DNA of 64,000 bases. Source: Marinobacter sediminum (lineage in GTDB: Bacteria > Pseudomonadota > Gammaproteobacteria > Pseudomonadales > Oleiphilaceae). The translations under genes were made by a program, and so were the position numbers. Below are positions 9,075-16,979 of this stretch, in pieces (position 1 is the stretch's first letter; the number at the start of each line of letters is the position of its first letter). The stretch covers positions 615,295-679,294 of the forward strand of contig NZ_JAEMQH010000002.1 of NCBI RefSeq assembly GCF_016820575.1, written 5' to 3'. The notes under the pieces are model-generated. The model saw only the letters and a list, made by a program, of their open reading frames with translations. It searched no databases and was not told where the DNA came from.

Positions 9075-9090
9075 GGCTTCTGCAGAAGCC
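9075..9090. promoter_or_regulatory. 16-bp perfect palindrome upstream of motor genes
   Basis: GGCTTCTG-CAGAAGCC is a perfect dyad with no loop, 46 bases before the ExbB-like ATG and just before a TATTAC hexamer (9094-9099) that could be a -10 element. No T-tract follows, so it is more like an operator than a terminator. The binding protein is unknown. Confidence 0.45.
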
Positions 9091-9135
9091 ACCTATTACA
9101 CTGATCCAAAACCCGCACCATGGAGCGCCCAGATA

Positions 9136-9837
9136 ATGATTGATACCGCCGTTCGCTTTTTCCAGGAAGGTGGCTTTTTTATGTATCCGATAGCCGTAGT
9201 GCTGATCGTCGGACTCATTGTAGCCATCGAGCGATACGTATACCTGTCAGCCCAGAAGCTGACCAACCGACGCGACTTCAATCGCCTGCACCAGATGATC
9301 GCCAAGCGTGATCTCAAAGGAGCGCTCAATTTTTCCCAGGAATCTGGCAGCGCCATGTCGACCATGATTGGTTTTGGGCTGCAGCGTCTGGCTCGTCGCC
9401 AAGGTCGGGAAGAGATCGAGTACGCGATGGAAGAGGGCTTGCTGGACGTAATGCCGCGTCTGGAGAAACGCACCCAATATCTGGCAACTCTTGCCAACAT
9501 TGCCACGCTGCTGGGCCTGCTGGGCACCATCATCGGCCTGATTTCCGCGTTCACCGCGGTGGCAGCGGCCGATCCGGCGCAAAAGGCCAGTCTGTTGTCC
9601 CAGAGTATCTCTGTGGCCATGAACACCACGGCGTTCGGCCTGATGTCGGCCATTCCCATGCTGCTGATTCACTCGCTGCTTCAGACCAAGACCAACGAAA
9701 TCGTCGACAGCTTTGAGATGGCGGGCATCAAGGTGCTTAACCTCCTGAGCGATGGTTCAGGACAGCGTGCTCCGGCACAGCCGCAGGGTGCGCCCGCGGC
9801 AGCACACAATTCTGCACCGGCAGGATCGGTGGCCTGA
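9136..9837 (+). CDS. MotA/TolQ/ExbB-family proton channel subunit
   Basis: 233 residues. Three transmembrane segments are visible at about residues 14-36, 117-143 and 158-180, in the TolQ/ExbB arrangement with a cytoplasmic loop between the first and second. The segment LGLLGTIIGLISAF is the family's conserved second helix (LGLLGTVxGL). The Pro/Ala-rich tail is short. With two ExbD-like partners it would form an ion-driven motor in the inner membrane. RBS GGAG lies 10 bases upstream. It is the first gene after the CRP-type site. Equivalent Myxococcus proteins are AglR and TolQ; the specific assignment rests on context. Confidence 0.87.
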   Translation: MIDTAVRFFQEGGFFMYPIAVVLIVGLIVAIERYVYLSAQKLTNRRDFNRLHQMIAKRDLKGALNFSQESGSAMSTMIGFGLQRLARRQGREEIEYAMEEGLLDVMPRLEKRTQYLATLANIATLLGLLGTIIGLISAFTAVAAADPAQKASLLSQSISVAMNTTAFGLMSAIPMLLIHSLLQTKTNEIVDSFEMAGIKVLNLLSDGSGQRAPAQPQGAPAAAHNSAPAGSVA

Positions 9838-9862
9838 TAACCAGTAAAAAGGACATCAGGCC

Positions 9863-10390
9863 ATGAGACGCAAGCATCGCAGGCTACAGAGTGAGGCGGA
9901 TCTCGACATCACCCCGTTCATGAATCTCATGATCGTGCTGGTGCCGGTTCTGCTGCTGAATATGGTGTTCGCCCATACCAGCGTGCTCGAGCTCAATTTC
10001 CCGACCGGAGACAGTGTGTCGTCGGAGCGGAAGGAAGAACTACAGATTCAGGTGGTGATTTACGATAACCGCCTGGTGGTTGCCGACAACCAGGGCGGGG
10101 TGATCAAAAATATCCCGGAGCACGAAGGCAACTACGATTTCGGGCTGCTGAAAGACGTCATGAAAGAACTGAAGAGCCGGGTCCCGGACAAGAAGGACGT
10201 CATCATCATGCCCTCCCGGAAAACCTCGTATCAGACCCTGGTGTCGGTGATGGACACAGTCAGGTCTTACGAAGCAGTGGTGGCTGGAAGCGTGGTCGAA
10301 GCCGAGCTGTTCCCGGATATCTCTCTGGGTGACGCGCCGGTGCAGGCCGAGCAGGCTGGCACGGTCAAGGGTGGCGAGGTGAGCTCATGA
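9863..10390 (+). CDS. ExbD/TolR-like protein A, with Asn in place of the membrane Asp
   Basis: 175 residues: basic N-terminus, one transmembrane helix (residues 18-38) and a periplasmic domain. Aligning its ITPFMNLMIVL with TolR (IVPLLDVLLVL) puts Asn21 where TolR/ExbD have the protonatable Asp. The periplasmic domain is longer than in TolR and contains IIMPSRKTSYQTLVSVMDTV, the family's typical late helix. It overlaps the second ExbD-like gene by 4 bases (ATGA). Many two-ExbD systems carry such an Asn variant, but the meaning for proton flow is unclear. Confidence 0.85.
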   Translation: MRRKHRRLQSEADLDITPFMNLMIVLVPVLLLNMVFAHTSVLELNFPTGDSVSSERKEELQIQVVIYDNRLVVADNQGGVIKNIPEHEGNYDFGLLKDVMKELKSRVPDKKDVIIMPSRKTSYQTLVSVMDTVRSYEAVVAGSVVEAELFPDISLGDAPVQAEQAGTVKGGEVSS

Positions 10391-10887
10391 AAGAATCCGC
10401 AAAAGCGAGAAGGCTCAAACGTCATTACCGGCGCAATAAGAACCAGGGCAAGATGAATCTGGTGTCGCTGATGGACATCTTTACCATCCTAGTGTTCTTT
10501 CTGATGGTGAACTCGTCCTCCGACGTGCAGGTCCTGAACCAGGACAGCACCATCAAACTGCCGGATTCCACCGCTGAGCAACGTCCGGATGATGTCTTGG
10601 CGCTCACCGTGACCGACAGCGATATCCTGGTGAACGGTCGGGTAGTGCTCGATCGTGCCCGTTTCCAGGCCTTTGACGGCCAGGTGGAGCCGGCGTTGAA
10701 GGAAGAACTCAGCTACCAGGCCGGACGTTCCAGCACACCGGCGCCTGAGGCAGGTCGCCCGATAACCATCCTGGCGGATCGGGAACTGCCTTATGAGTTG
10801 CTGAAGAAGATCATGTCCACTTGTGTGGATGCCGGTTACGCGGCCATTTCCCTGGCGGTGAACCAGCGCACAGAGCAGGGGGCCTGA
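10387..10887 (+). CDS. ExbD/TolR-like protein B, with conserved membrane Asp
   Basis: 166 residues. A strongly basic N-terminus is followed by one transmembrane helix (about 23-42, LVSLMDIFTILVFFLMV) in which Asp30 matches the essential Asp of TolR/ExbD. The periplasmic part ends with PITILADRELPYELLKKIMSTCVDAGYAAISLAV, as in ExbD family C-terminal domains. ATGA coupling to the first ExbD gene indicates co-expression. Together with protein A and the ExbB-like channel it would form the energising motor. Confidence 0.87.
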   Translation: MKESAKARRLKRHYRRNKNQGKMNLVSLMDIFTILVFFLMVNSSSDVQVLNQDSTIKLPDSTAEQRPDDVLALTVTDSDILVNGRVVLDRARFQAFDGQVEPALKEELSYQAGRSSTPAPEAGRPITILADRELPYELLKKIMSTCVDAGYAAISLAVNQRTEQGA

Positions 10888-10889
10888 TC

Positions 10890-11897
10890 ATGATGGATTA
10901 TCGGCACGGACTCCCCTGGAACCGCGAGCGTGGCGAGCGGAAACGCCTGCTGACGGTGGCGTCGGTGGTGCTTCCGCTGTTTCTCGCCTTTGGCGGGTAC
11001 GTCACCTGGATCGAGTTGCCGGAGCAGGATCGCAAGGAAAAAGAGGCGCTGCCGCCGCAACTGGCGAAGCTCATCATCGACAAAAAAGAACCGCCGAAAC
11101 CGGCAATGCCTGAACCGGAACCAGAGCCCGAGCCGGAAAAACCAGAGCCGGAGGAAAAGCCGGTGGAGGTGGCCGAGCCTGAACCGGTTCCCGAACCGCC
11201 GGCAGCGGCTCCGGAACCTGAGCCTGAGCCTGAACCTGAATTGGCCGAAAAGCCTGAACCTGAGCCCAAGCCTCAGGAGGTTGAGAAGGCCCGTGAGAAA
11301 GCACGGAATACTGGCATCCTGGCCATGGGCAACGAACTCTCCAAACTGAGTTCACTGGCGAAGTCGGTGAAACTGGACGCGCCGGTGACCAAAACGGCTG
11401 AGCCGATCGCCCGCAAGACCACAGACGCGTTGGCGGCCCGAGCCACGGCGACCAGCAAAAGTGCCGGGGTGGACGAGGGGGCACTGCAGCGGGAAACCCG
11501 TCAGGTGGCGCTGGCCGAGCGGCAGCGAGCGGAAGTCAAAGAGGCTGAACGGGTAGCGGCGGCCAAAGTGGCAGCGCGACGCGAGCAGCAACAAGTGGCC
11601 TCGAAGACGCGTAGCAAGGAAGAATTGCGGCGCACCATGGATGCCAACAAGTCAGCGATTTACAGCATTTACAATCGGGAGCTACGACGCAAACCCTCGT
11701 TGCAGGGCAGTATCACGCCGGAATTGGTGATCGAGGAGAGTGGCCGTGTTTCCAGCTGCTCGGTGGTGGAATCGACTCTCAATGCACCGGCGCTCGAGAA
11801 CAAAATCTGTAACCGCCTGCGGTTGGTGGATTTTGGGGCCCGTCCGGGCGTCGACACCACCAAGATCCGCTACCCGATTGAACTGTTGTCCAGCTAA
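10890..11897 (+). CDS. TonB-like energy transducer with AgmX/PglI-type C-terminal domain
   Basis: 335 residues from the ATG at 10890, one base after the preceding stop. A single transmembrane anchor lies at residues 20-38. A long Glu-Pro/Pro-Lys region follows at about 60-135 (EPEPEPE repeats), typical of TonB-like proteins that cross the periplasm. Residues 150-250 are a charged helix, and 250-335 form a C-terminal domain with two cysteines (SSCSVV and ENKICNRL) and the GSITPELVIEESGRV pattern of AgmX/GltJ-like domains. It would transmit motor energy to outer-membrane partners. It lacks the cytoplasmic zinc-finger/GYF modules of Myxococcus GltJ, so it is a minimal version. Confidence 0.78.
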   Translation: MMDYRHGLPWNRERGERKRLLTVASVVLPLFLAFGGYVTWIELPEQDRKEKEALPPQLAKLIIDKKEPPKPAMPEPEPEPEPEKPEPEEKPVEVAEPEPVPEPPAAAPEPEPEPEPELAEKPEPEPKPQEVEKAREKARNTGILAMGNELSKLSSLAKSVKLDAPVTKTAEPIARKTTDALAARATATSKSAGVDEGALQRETRQVALAERQRAEVKEAERVAAAKVAARREQQQVASKTRSKEELRRTMDANKSAIYSIYNRELRRKPSLQGSITPELVIEESGRVSSCSVVESTLNAPALENKICNRLRLVDFGARPGVDTTKIRYPIELLSS

Positions 11898-11926
11898 GAC
11901 CTGGCCGGACAACAGTTGTTCCCTGC

Positions 11927-13300
11927 TCAGGCCCGGGTGTTTTTCGACCGGGCCAGGGCAAACGCCACACTGACCAGACCCGAGCCGACCAGGGCGCCTA
12001 CGAACGGCATCAGGGTCGGGATACTGCCGGGGAAACTGGCCGCTTCCAGACCCGCCATCACCGATCCGCCTGCGATCCAGCCCGGCAGGATTGCTCCCAG
12101 AAGACCGGCCAGCCCACCGAGGATGGCGGCTGTCGTCGTCATCCGTGACCACAAACCCATCAATACCGGCAGAACGGCGGTGGCACACAGCAGGTCCGCG
12201 ATCAGGAAAAGCCTCAGAACCGAGATGCCCTGCAATGCCACCAGCACCACCGGTACCATCAGCGCCACGGTGATCCAACGCGCCGTATTCAAGGACAGGC
12301 CCTTTTTTTCGGTGACCGCCAGAGAGGCCAGGGCGTTCTGCAAGGTATCAACCGACGAGGCGACCAAGGTTATGGCAAGGATGAGTGCCGGCAGCGTAAG
12401 CCACACCGGTGCCTCTGACAGCAAGGCAAAGAACGGAATCGGAGGGTTACCCAGGTCGGTACCGCTGAGAGCGGCCATGATGCCCAGGCCGCCGACAAGC
12501 GCGACGACGATAACGGTAATGATGCCGCCCAGGGCAGCGCCACGGCTCAGGCTGCCGGTGTCCCGGGCCGACCAAAGGCGCTGCCAGTAGCCCTGATGAA
12601 ACAGGTTGGCCGCGGTAACGGCAATCACCAGAGTGAGCGCCACGCTGAGGGCGCTGGCTGTGGGTACATCGGGCAGACGCGCTGCGGAAAGTTCCGGCAG
12701 TTGCCCAAGCCCAACAAAGCCCACGATGGCAAGCAGGCCAATCAGCAGGAACGCCTGCCACTGGTCAGTCACAATGCTGGCGCGCAAGCCGCCCCAAGCG
12801 GTGTAGATCAGGGTGGTGATGGCAACGCCCAGCACCACCAGTTTGCCGTTGATTCCCGACAGCATGGAAGTGATTGCGCCAATAGCGGTCAATTCGGCGG
12901 TCAGAAAACACAGCATGTAGAGTACGGAAATCAGCGAGACGTAGTGCCTCACGCCACGGCCGTAACAAGCCTGTGCGAACTCTCCAATGCTGCGACCTTG
13001 AGGCAGAAAACGCCGGATTGCCGGCCCACAGAAGGCGAACACGATGAACGGCAGTGCGGCACCGATGGCGTAACCGGCCAGTGCTACCGGGCCAACCAGG
13101 GCGCCCACTTCAGGCGGCGCGAACAGAATCCAGCCACCCATACCTGAAGCCAGGAACGAAAGCCCCAGTGCCCGGGCACCCTGGGTATTGCGAGCGGTGA
13201 CGAAATCGTCCAGGCCGCCGTCGGCCAGACGGGCGCGCAGCCCCAACCAGGTAAACACGAGCAGGGCGGCAGTCAGTGCTGCCACGGTGGTGTAGAACAT
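11927..13300 (-). CDS. Sodium:solute symporter (SSS/SLC5 family)
   Basis: 457 residues with about 13 hydrophobic helices. Family marks include GGWILFAPPE in the first broken helix, the motif GRSIGEFAQACYG, YTAWGGLRASIVTDQWQ (the GGL..V..D.xQ SSS signature) and ASSVDTLQNALASL in helix 8, where Ser residues bind Na+. The start was set at ATG 13300 because GGAG lies 7 bases upstream and the frame's earlier 14 residues look non-coding. The substrate cannot be told. It is convergent with the TonB-like gene and divergent from the dksA-like gene. Confidence 0.85.
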   Translation of the reverse strand: MFYTTVAALTAALLVFTWLGLRARLADGGLDDFVTARNTQGARALGLSFLASGMGGWILFAPPEVGALVGPVALAGYAIGAALPFIVFAFCGPAIRRFLPQGRSIGEFAQACYGRGVRHYVSLISVLYMLCFLTAELTAIGAITSMLSGINGKLVVLGVAITTLIYTAWGGLRASIVTDQWQAFLLIGLLAIVGFVGLGQLPELSAARLPDVPTASALSVALTLVIAVTAANLFHQGYWQRLWSARDTGSLSRGAALGGIITVIVVALVGGLGIMAALSGTDLGNPPIPFFALLSEAPVWLTLPALILAITLVASSVDTLQNALASLAVTEKKGLSLNTARWITVALMVPVVLVALQGISVLRLFLIADLLCATAVLPVLMGLWSRMTTTAAILGGLAGLLGAILPGWIAGGSVMAGLEAASFPGSIPTLMPFVGALVGSGLVSVAFALARSKNTRA

Positions 13301-13415
13301 TTGGGGGCTCCGCCAGTCAAAGGGAAGGCAATAGTGCCACAACCGCTTGGGAGCGGCGAGTCAGAACCGCGCCATGGCGGGGCTTGGGGTGCTTATCCCT
13401 GCCGCGTTTGGAATT

Positions 13416-13429
13416 TTGACAAGCATCAA
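13416..13429. promoter_or_regulatory. Anr/FNR-type box
   Basis: TTGAC-AAGC-ATCAA matches the FNR/Anr consensus TTGAT-N4-ATCAA at 9 of 10 positions. It sits between the divergent symporter gene and the dksA-like/ABC operon, with its centre 82 bases before the dksA-like ATG. The TTGACA start could also act as a -35 hexamer, so regulation by Anr is an inference. Confidence 0.5.
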
Positions 13430-13504
13430 TCAAAGGACGGGCTTATCCTTTAAGGTGAGGAATAGCCAATACACGACCGGTCTGCGGACTGGCAGGAGAC
13501 GCTG

Positions 13505-13825
13505 ATGACGAATCGCAAAGCAGAACTTGAAACCCTGAGAGCGGACCTGAAGGCCAGGTTGTCCCGCTTTGAAGCCCACCAGCATCGGGAAGATGGTGCT
13601 CTGGACAAAGATTTCGAGGAGCAGGCCACCCAAACCCAGAATGACGAAGTGGTGGATTCTCTTGAAACCGAAACCCGTGAGGAACTGGTGCAAATTGAGC
13701 GTGCCCTGGAGCGCATCGAGCACGGCCTGGGCGACGAGTGTGCATCCTGTGGCGAGCCTATCGATCCCCGACGCTTGCAGGTGCTGCCATACACCACCGT
13801 CTGTGTGGACTGCGCCGGTGAGTGA
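13505..13825 (+). CDS. TraR/DksA-family zinc-finger protein
   Basis: 106 residues: a coiled-coil N-terminal half (residues 3-70) and a C4 zinc finger, Cys79-x2-Cys82 and Cys100-x2-Cys103, within the pattern CASCGEPIDPRRL. It is shorter than classical DksA (about 150 residues) and resembles small DksA-like regulators that bind the RNA polymerase secondary channel. The coiled-coil tip region includes DKDFEEQATQTQND. RBS GGAGA is well spaced. It precedes the ABC export genes by 25 bases and may share their transcript. Confidence 0.83.
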   Translation: MTNRKAELETLRADLKARLSRFEAHQHREDGALDKDFEEQATQTQNDEVVDSLETETREELVQIERALERIEHGLGDECASCGEPIDPRRLQVLPYTTVCVDCAGE

Positions 13826-13850
13826 CGGCCGCCGGTGAGTTTGGACGACG

Positions 13851-14561
13851 ATGGAGTCACAGCCAGTCTTCCGGACCCGGGGCCTAACCAAATCCTATGA
13901 TCAGGGGGAGGTTACCGTTCGCGCACTCCGCGGTGTGGATCTGGAACTGTACACCGGCGAACTGGTGGTCTTGCTGGGGGCATCCGGTTCCGGCAAGTCA
14001 ACTTTGCTCAATATCCTCGGTGGCCTGGATTTGCCCACCTCCGGCGAAGTTAGCTATGGCGATCTGGATTTGAGTGTCGCGAATGATCGACTGCTTACCC
14101 GGTACCGCCGCGAGCATGTTGGTTTTGTGTTTCAGTTCTACAACCTGATCCCAAGCCTGACCGCTCTTGAAAATGTTGCCGTTGTCACTGAAATCGCCGC
14201 CAACCCCATGACCCCGGAAGAGGCACTGAGGCTGGTCGGGCTGCAGGATCGTGGGCTCCATTTTCCGGCCCAACTGTCCGGCGGTGAACAGCAACGGGTG
14301 GCCATTGCGAGGGCCATCGCCAAGCGCCCGGCGGTGCTGCTGTGCGACGAACCCACCGGAGCACTGGATTCCACCACCGGTATCCTGGTGCTCGAAGCCC
14401 TGGAGAGTGCCAACCGCGAAACCGGAACCACAACCGTGATCATCACTCACAACGCGGCCATTGCCGGCATGGCGGACCGGGTAATCACGATGTCTGATGG
14501 CAGCATCAGTGGTGAGCGACGCAACACCAAACGCCAGCCACCGACAGAGCTGAGCTGGTAG
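13851..14561 (+). CDS. ABC transporter ATPase (LolD/MacB type)
   Basis: 236 residues with Walker [10 protein letters not shown] near residue 44, Q-loop VFQFYNLIP, signature LSGGEQQR and Walker [13 protein letters not shown], all typical of the MacB/LolD subclass whose permeases are FtsX-like. The large FtsX-type permease gene starts 4 bases after its stop. Substrate unknown; this subclass moves lipoproteins, peptides or envelope components rather than nutrients. Confidence 0.92.
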   Translation: MESQPVFRTRGLTKSYDQGEVTVRALRGVDLELYTGELVVLLGASGSGKSTLLNILGGLDLPTSGEVSYGDLDLSVANDRLLTRYRREHVGFVFQFYNLIPSLTALENVAVVTEIAANPMTPEEALRLVGLQDRGLHFPAQLSGGEQQRVAIARAIAKRPAVLLCDEPTGALDSTTGILVLEALESANRETGTTTVIITHNAAIAGMADRVITMSDGSISGERRNTKRQPPTELSW

Positions 14562-14565
14562 CCTG

Positions 14566-16941
14566 ATGTTTCTCGCCCGGAGTGTGCTTGGCACCAAGTT
14601 GCGGCGAGAACTCTGGCGGATGAGGGGGCAGGTGCTGGCTATTGCTCTGGTCATTGCCGGCGGTGTTGCAGTCTGTGTGATGTCACTGGTGGCGTATTCG
14701 TCCCTGAACGCGACGCGCGAACTGTATTACCAGCAGAATCAGTTTGCGGAGGTGTTCGCGCCGCTCAAACGCGCCCCAATGCAGTCATTGCACCGGGTGT
14801 CGGAGATTCCCGGCGTGGTTCGCCTGAGCGCGCGGGTGGAGGCGGCGGCAAAACTGGAACTTCCAGGCTTCACCGAACCTGTCTCGGCCAGGGTGCTGTC
14901 GGTGCCGCCGAGCGGTCAACCTGAGGTCAACCGGCTGTTTGTCAGGCAGGGGCGATTACCCGCGCCCGGACGCAACGCCGAGGCCGCTATAGTTGGTGCT
15001 TTTGCCGAGTCCCATGGATTACTGCCGGGTGACCGGTTTTCGGTGATCATCAACGGCCGCAAGCAGACTCTGGTGGTCACTGGCATCGTAGAATCCCCTG
15101 AATTTATCTATGTGCTTCCGCCCGGTGGCATGCTGCCGGATTTCAAGCGCTTCGGCGTACTCTGGCTCAGCCAGGACTCGCTGTCGGCAGCCATGGATAT
15201 GCGAGGCGCGTTTAACAGCGTCGTTGTCCGAGTGCAGCCGGGTTACCCACTGGCCTCGGTCATTCATGATCTGGACCGGGTGCTGGATCGATACGGTGCC
15301 ACCGGCGCATTCTCCCGCAGGGATCAGTTTTCCCACCGCTTCCTCAGCGATGACCTGGATCAGCTCAAGATCATGGCGACGGTATTCCCCCTAATTTTCA
15401 TGGGCGTTGCCATGTTCCTGCTGCATGTGGTGATCAGTCGGTTGGTGAATACCCAGCGCGACATCATTGCGGTGCTGAAGGCCTTTGGTTACAGCAATCG
15501 GCAGATTGCCTGGCACTACAGTCAGTTGGTGCTGGCCATTGCGGCCATTGGGCTTGTACTGGGGCTGCTCGCCGGTGTCTGGTTGGGCGGCGGGCTAGGC
15601 GAGCTGTACATGGAGTTCTATCGTCTGCCGGGCTTGCTGTTCCGCCTGAACCCGGCCTGGCTTGCGTTGCTGATCCTGATCACCGGCTTTGTGGCCTGGC
15701 TCGGTGGTTGGCGGGCCATACGCCAGGCGGCGGCCTTGCCCCCTGCTGAAGCCATGCGCCCGGAGGGCCCGGCGCGGTTTCGAATGGCCGGAGCTGAACG
15801 CTGGTTCTCGGGTATCCGTCTGAGCCAGCCCTCGCGCATGATTATCCGGCAAATGGCCCGCCGGCCCTTGCGGGCATTGCTGTCGATGGTTGGCATAGCC
15901 ATGGCCACGGCGATCGTCATGGTTGGTAATTTCCAGTTCGATTCCGTTTCGCTCATGGTCCAGACCGAATTCGCCCGGGTTCAGCAGCAGGATCTGACCG
16001 CGACCCTGGTTGAGCCGGTGAACGCCGCAGCGCTGTTCGGCCTGCAGCGCCAGCCGGGTATTCGTTACGCCGAAGGCCGACGATCGGTGGCGGTAAGGTT
16101 GGTGAACGGCCACCGCGACCGAAGAAGTGTGCTGCATGGTATGCCGGCGGGGGCCCGCCTGCAGTTCGTGGTGGACAAGGACCTGCAAGCCGTGGACCTA
16201 CCGGCAGAGGGGCTTCTGCTGACTGATTTTCTGGCATCGGAGCTCGGCGTCGGTCCCGGAGAATACCTGCGGGTCGAGATGTTGGAGGGGGATCGGCGAA
16301 CCCTCTCTGTGCCGGTGGCTGGCGTGACCAGCGAGTTTCTCGGTGTGGGTGCGTACATGCGCCTGCCGGCCCTGAACAGGGCTCTGGGGGAAGGCCCTGT
16401 TATCAACCAGATCCTGTTGTCGGTGGATCCAGCCAGAAAAGACGAAGTTTATCAAAGTCTGCGGGAGGCGCCGGGCGTGCTTGGTATCGGCATCCGGCAG
16501 GCCATGCTGGACAGTTTTTACGACACCCTGGCACGCACCTTTTTGACGTTCACCTTTTTCAACAGTCTGCTCGGGGCAATCATCGCCTTCGGCGTGATCT
16601 ATAACACCATTCGTATCGCACTCGCCGAAAAGGGCCGGGAACTGGCCAGTCTGCGGGTAATGGGTTACACCCATAACGAGATCGCCCACATTTTATTTGG
16701 AGATATGGCTGTGCTGCTGGTGTTTGGCATTGTTAGCGGCTGGCTGTTTGGCCAGGGCCTGGCCTGGATGATCATCACCGCCATGCAAACGGAACTGTAC
16801 CGGGTGCCGCTGACGATTACCGCACATACGCTGGGCATCTCGGCGACGGTGGTGTTTGTGTCGGCCACGGTGTCCGGTGGTGTTGCTTGGTGGCGTCTCA
16901 GGCATCTGGATCTGGTGGCCGTGCTGAAAACCAGAGAGTGA
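14566..16941 (+). CDS. Large FtsX-family ABC permease with two FtsX domains
   Basis: 791 residues. An N-terminal transmembrane helix (about 21-43) is followed by a periplasmic domain, three helices near 260-390 (first FtsX domain), a second N-terminal-type helix near 430, a second periplasmic domain and a final three-helix FtsX domain near 650-780 with ELASLRVMGYTHNEIAHIL, the characteristic cytoplasmic coupling loop. This duplicated layout is like the large permeases that work in lipid or lipoprotein handling, unlike single-domain MacB. It lies in one operon with the ATPase before it and the HlyD-type protein after it. Confidence 0.85.
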   Translation: MFLARSVLGTKLRRELWRMRGQVLAIALVIAGGVAVCVMSLVAYSSLNATRELYYQQNQFAEVFAPLKRAPMQSLHRVSEIPGVVRLSARVEAAAKLELPGFTEPVSARVLSVPPSGQPEVNRLFVRQGRLPAPGRNAEAAIVGAFAESHGLLPGDRFSVIINGRKQTLVVTGIVESPEFIYVLPPGGMLPDFKRFGVLWLSQDSLSAAMDMRGAFNSVVVRVQPGYPLASVIHDLDRVLDRYGATGAFSRRDQFSHRFLSDDLDQLKIMATVFPLIFMGVAMFLLHVVISRLVNTQRDIIAVLKAFGYSNRQIAWHYSQLVLAIAAIGLVLGLLAGVWLGGGLGELYMEFYRLPGLLFRLNPAWLALLILITGFVAWLGGWRAIRQAAALPPAEAMRPEGPARFRMAGAERWFSGIRLSQPSRMIIRQMARRPLRALLSMVGIAMATAIVMVGNFQFDSVSLMVQTEFARVQQQDLTATLVEPVNAAALFGLQRQPGIRYAEGRRSVAVRLVNGHRDRRSVLHGMPAGARLQFVVDKDLQAVDLPAEGLLLTDFLASELGVGPGEYLRVEMLEGDRRTLSVPVAGVTSEFLGVGAYMRLPALNRALGEGPVINQILLSVDPARKDEVYQSLREAPGVLGIGIRQAMLDSFYDTLARTFLTFTFFNSLLGAIIAFGVIYNTIRIALAEKGRELASLRVMGYTHNEIAHILFGDMAVLLVFGIVSGWLFGQGLAWMIITAMQTELYRVPLTITAHTLGISATVVFVSATVSGGVAWWRLRHLDLVAVLKTRE

Positions 16942-16979
16942 AAAAGTGAGAGCAAGAATGAACGGACCAGGGATTGGCT

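Noticed and set aside
11098..11280. Repetitive Glu/Pro codon tract that could be called a DNA repeat
   Set aside because: It encodes the periplasm-spanning Pro-rich linker of the TonB-like protein, a normal feature of the family.
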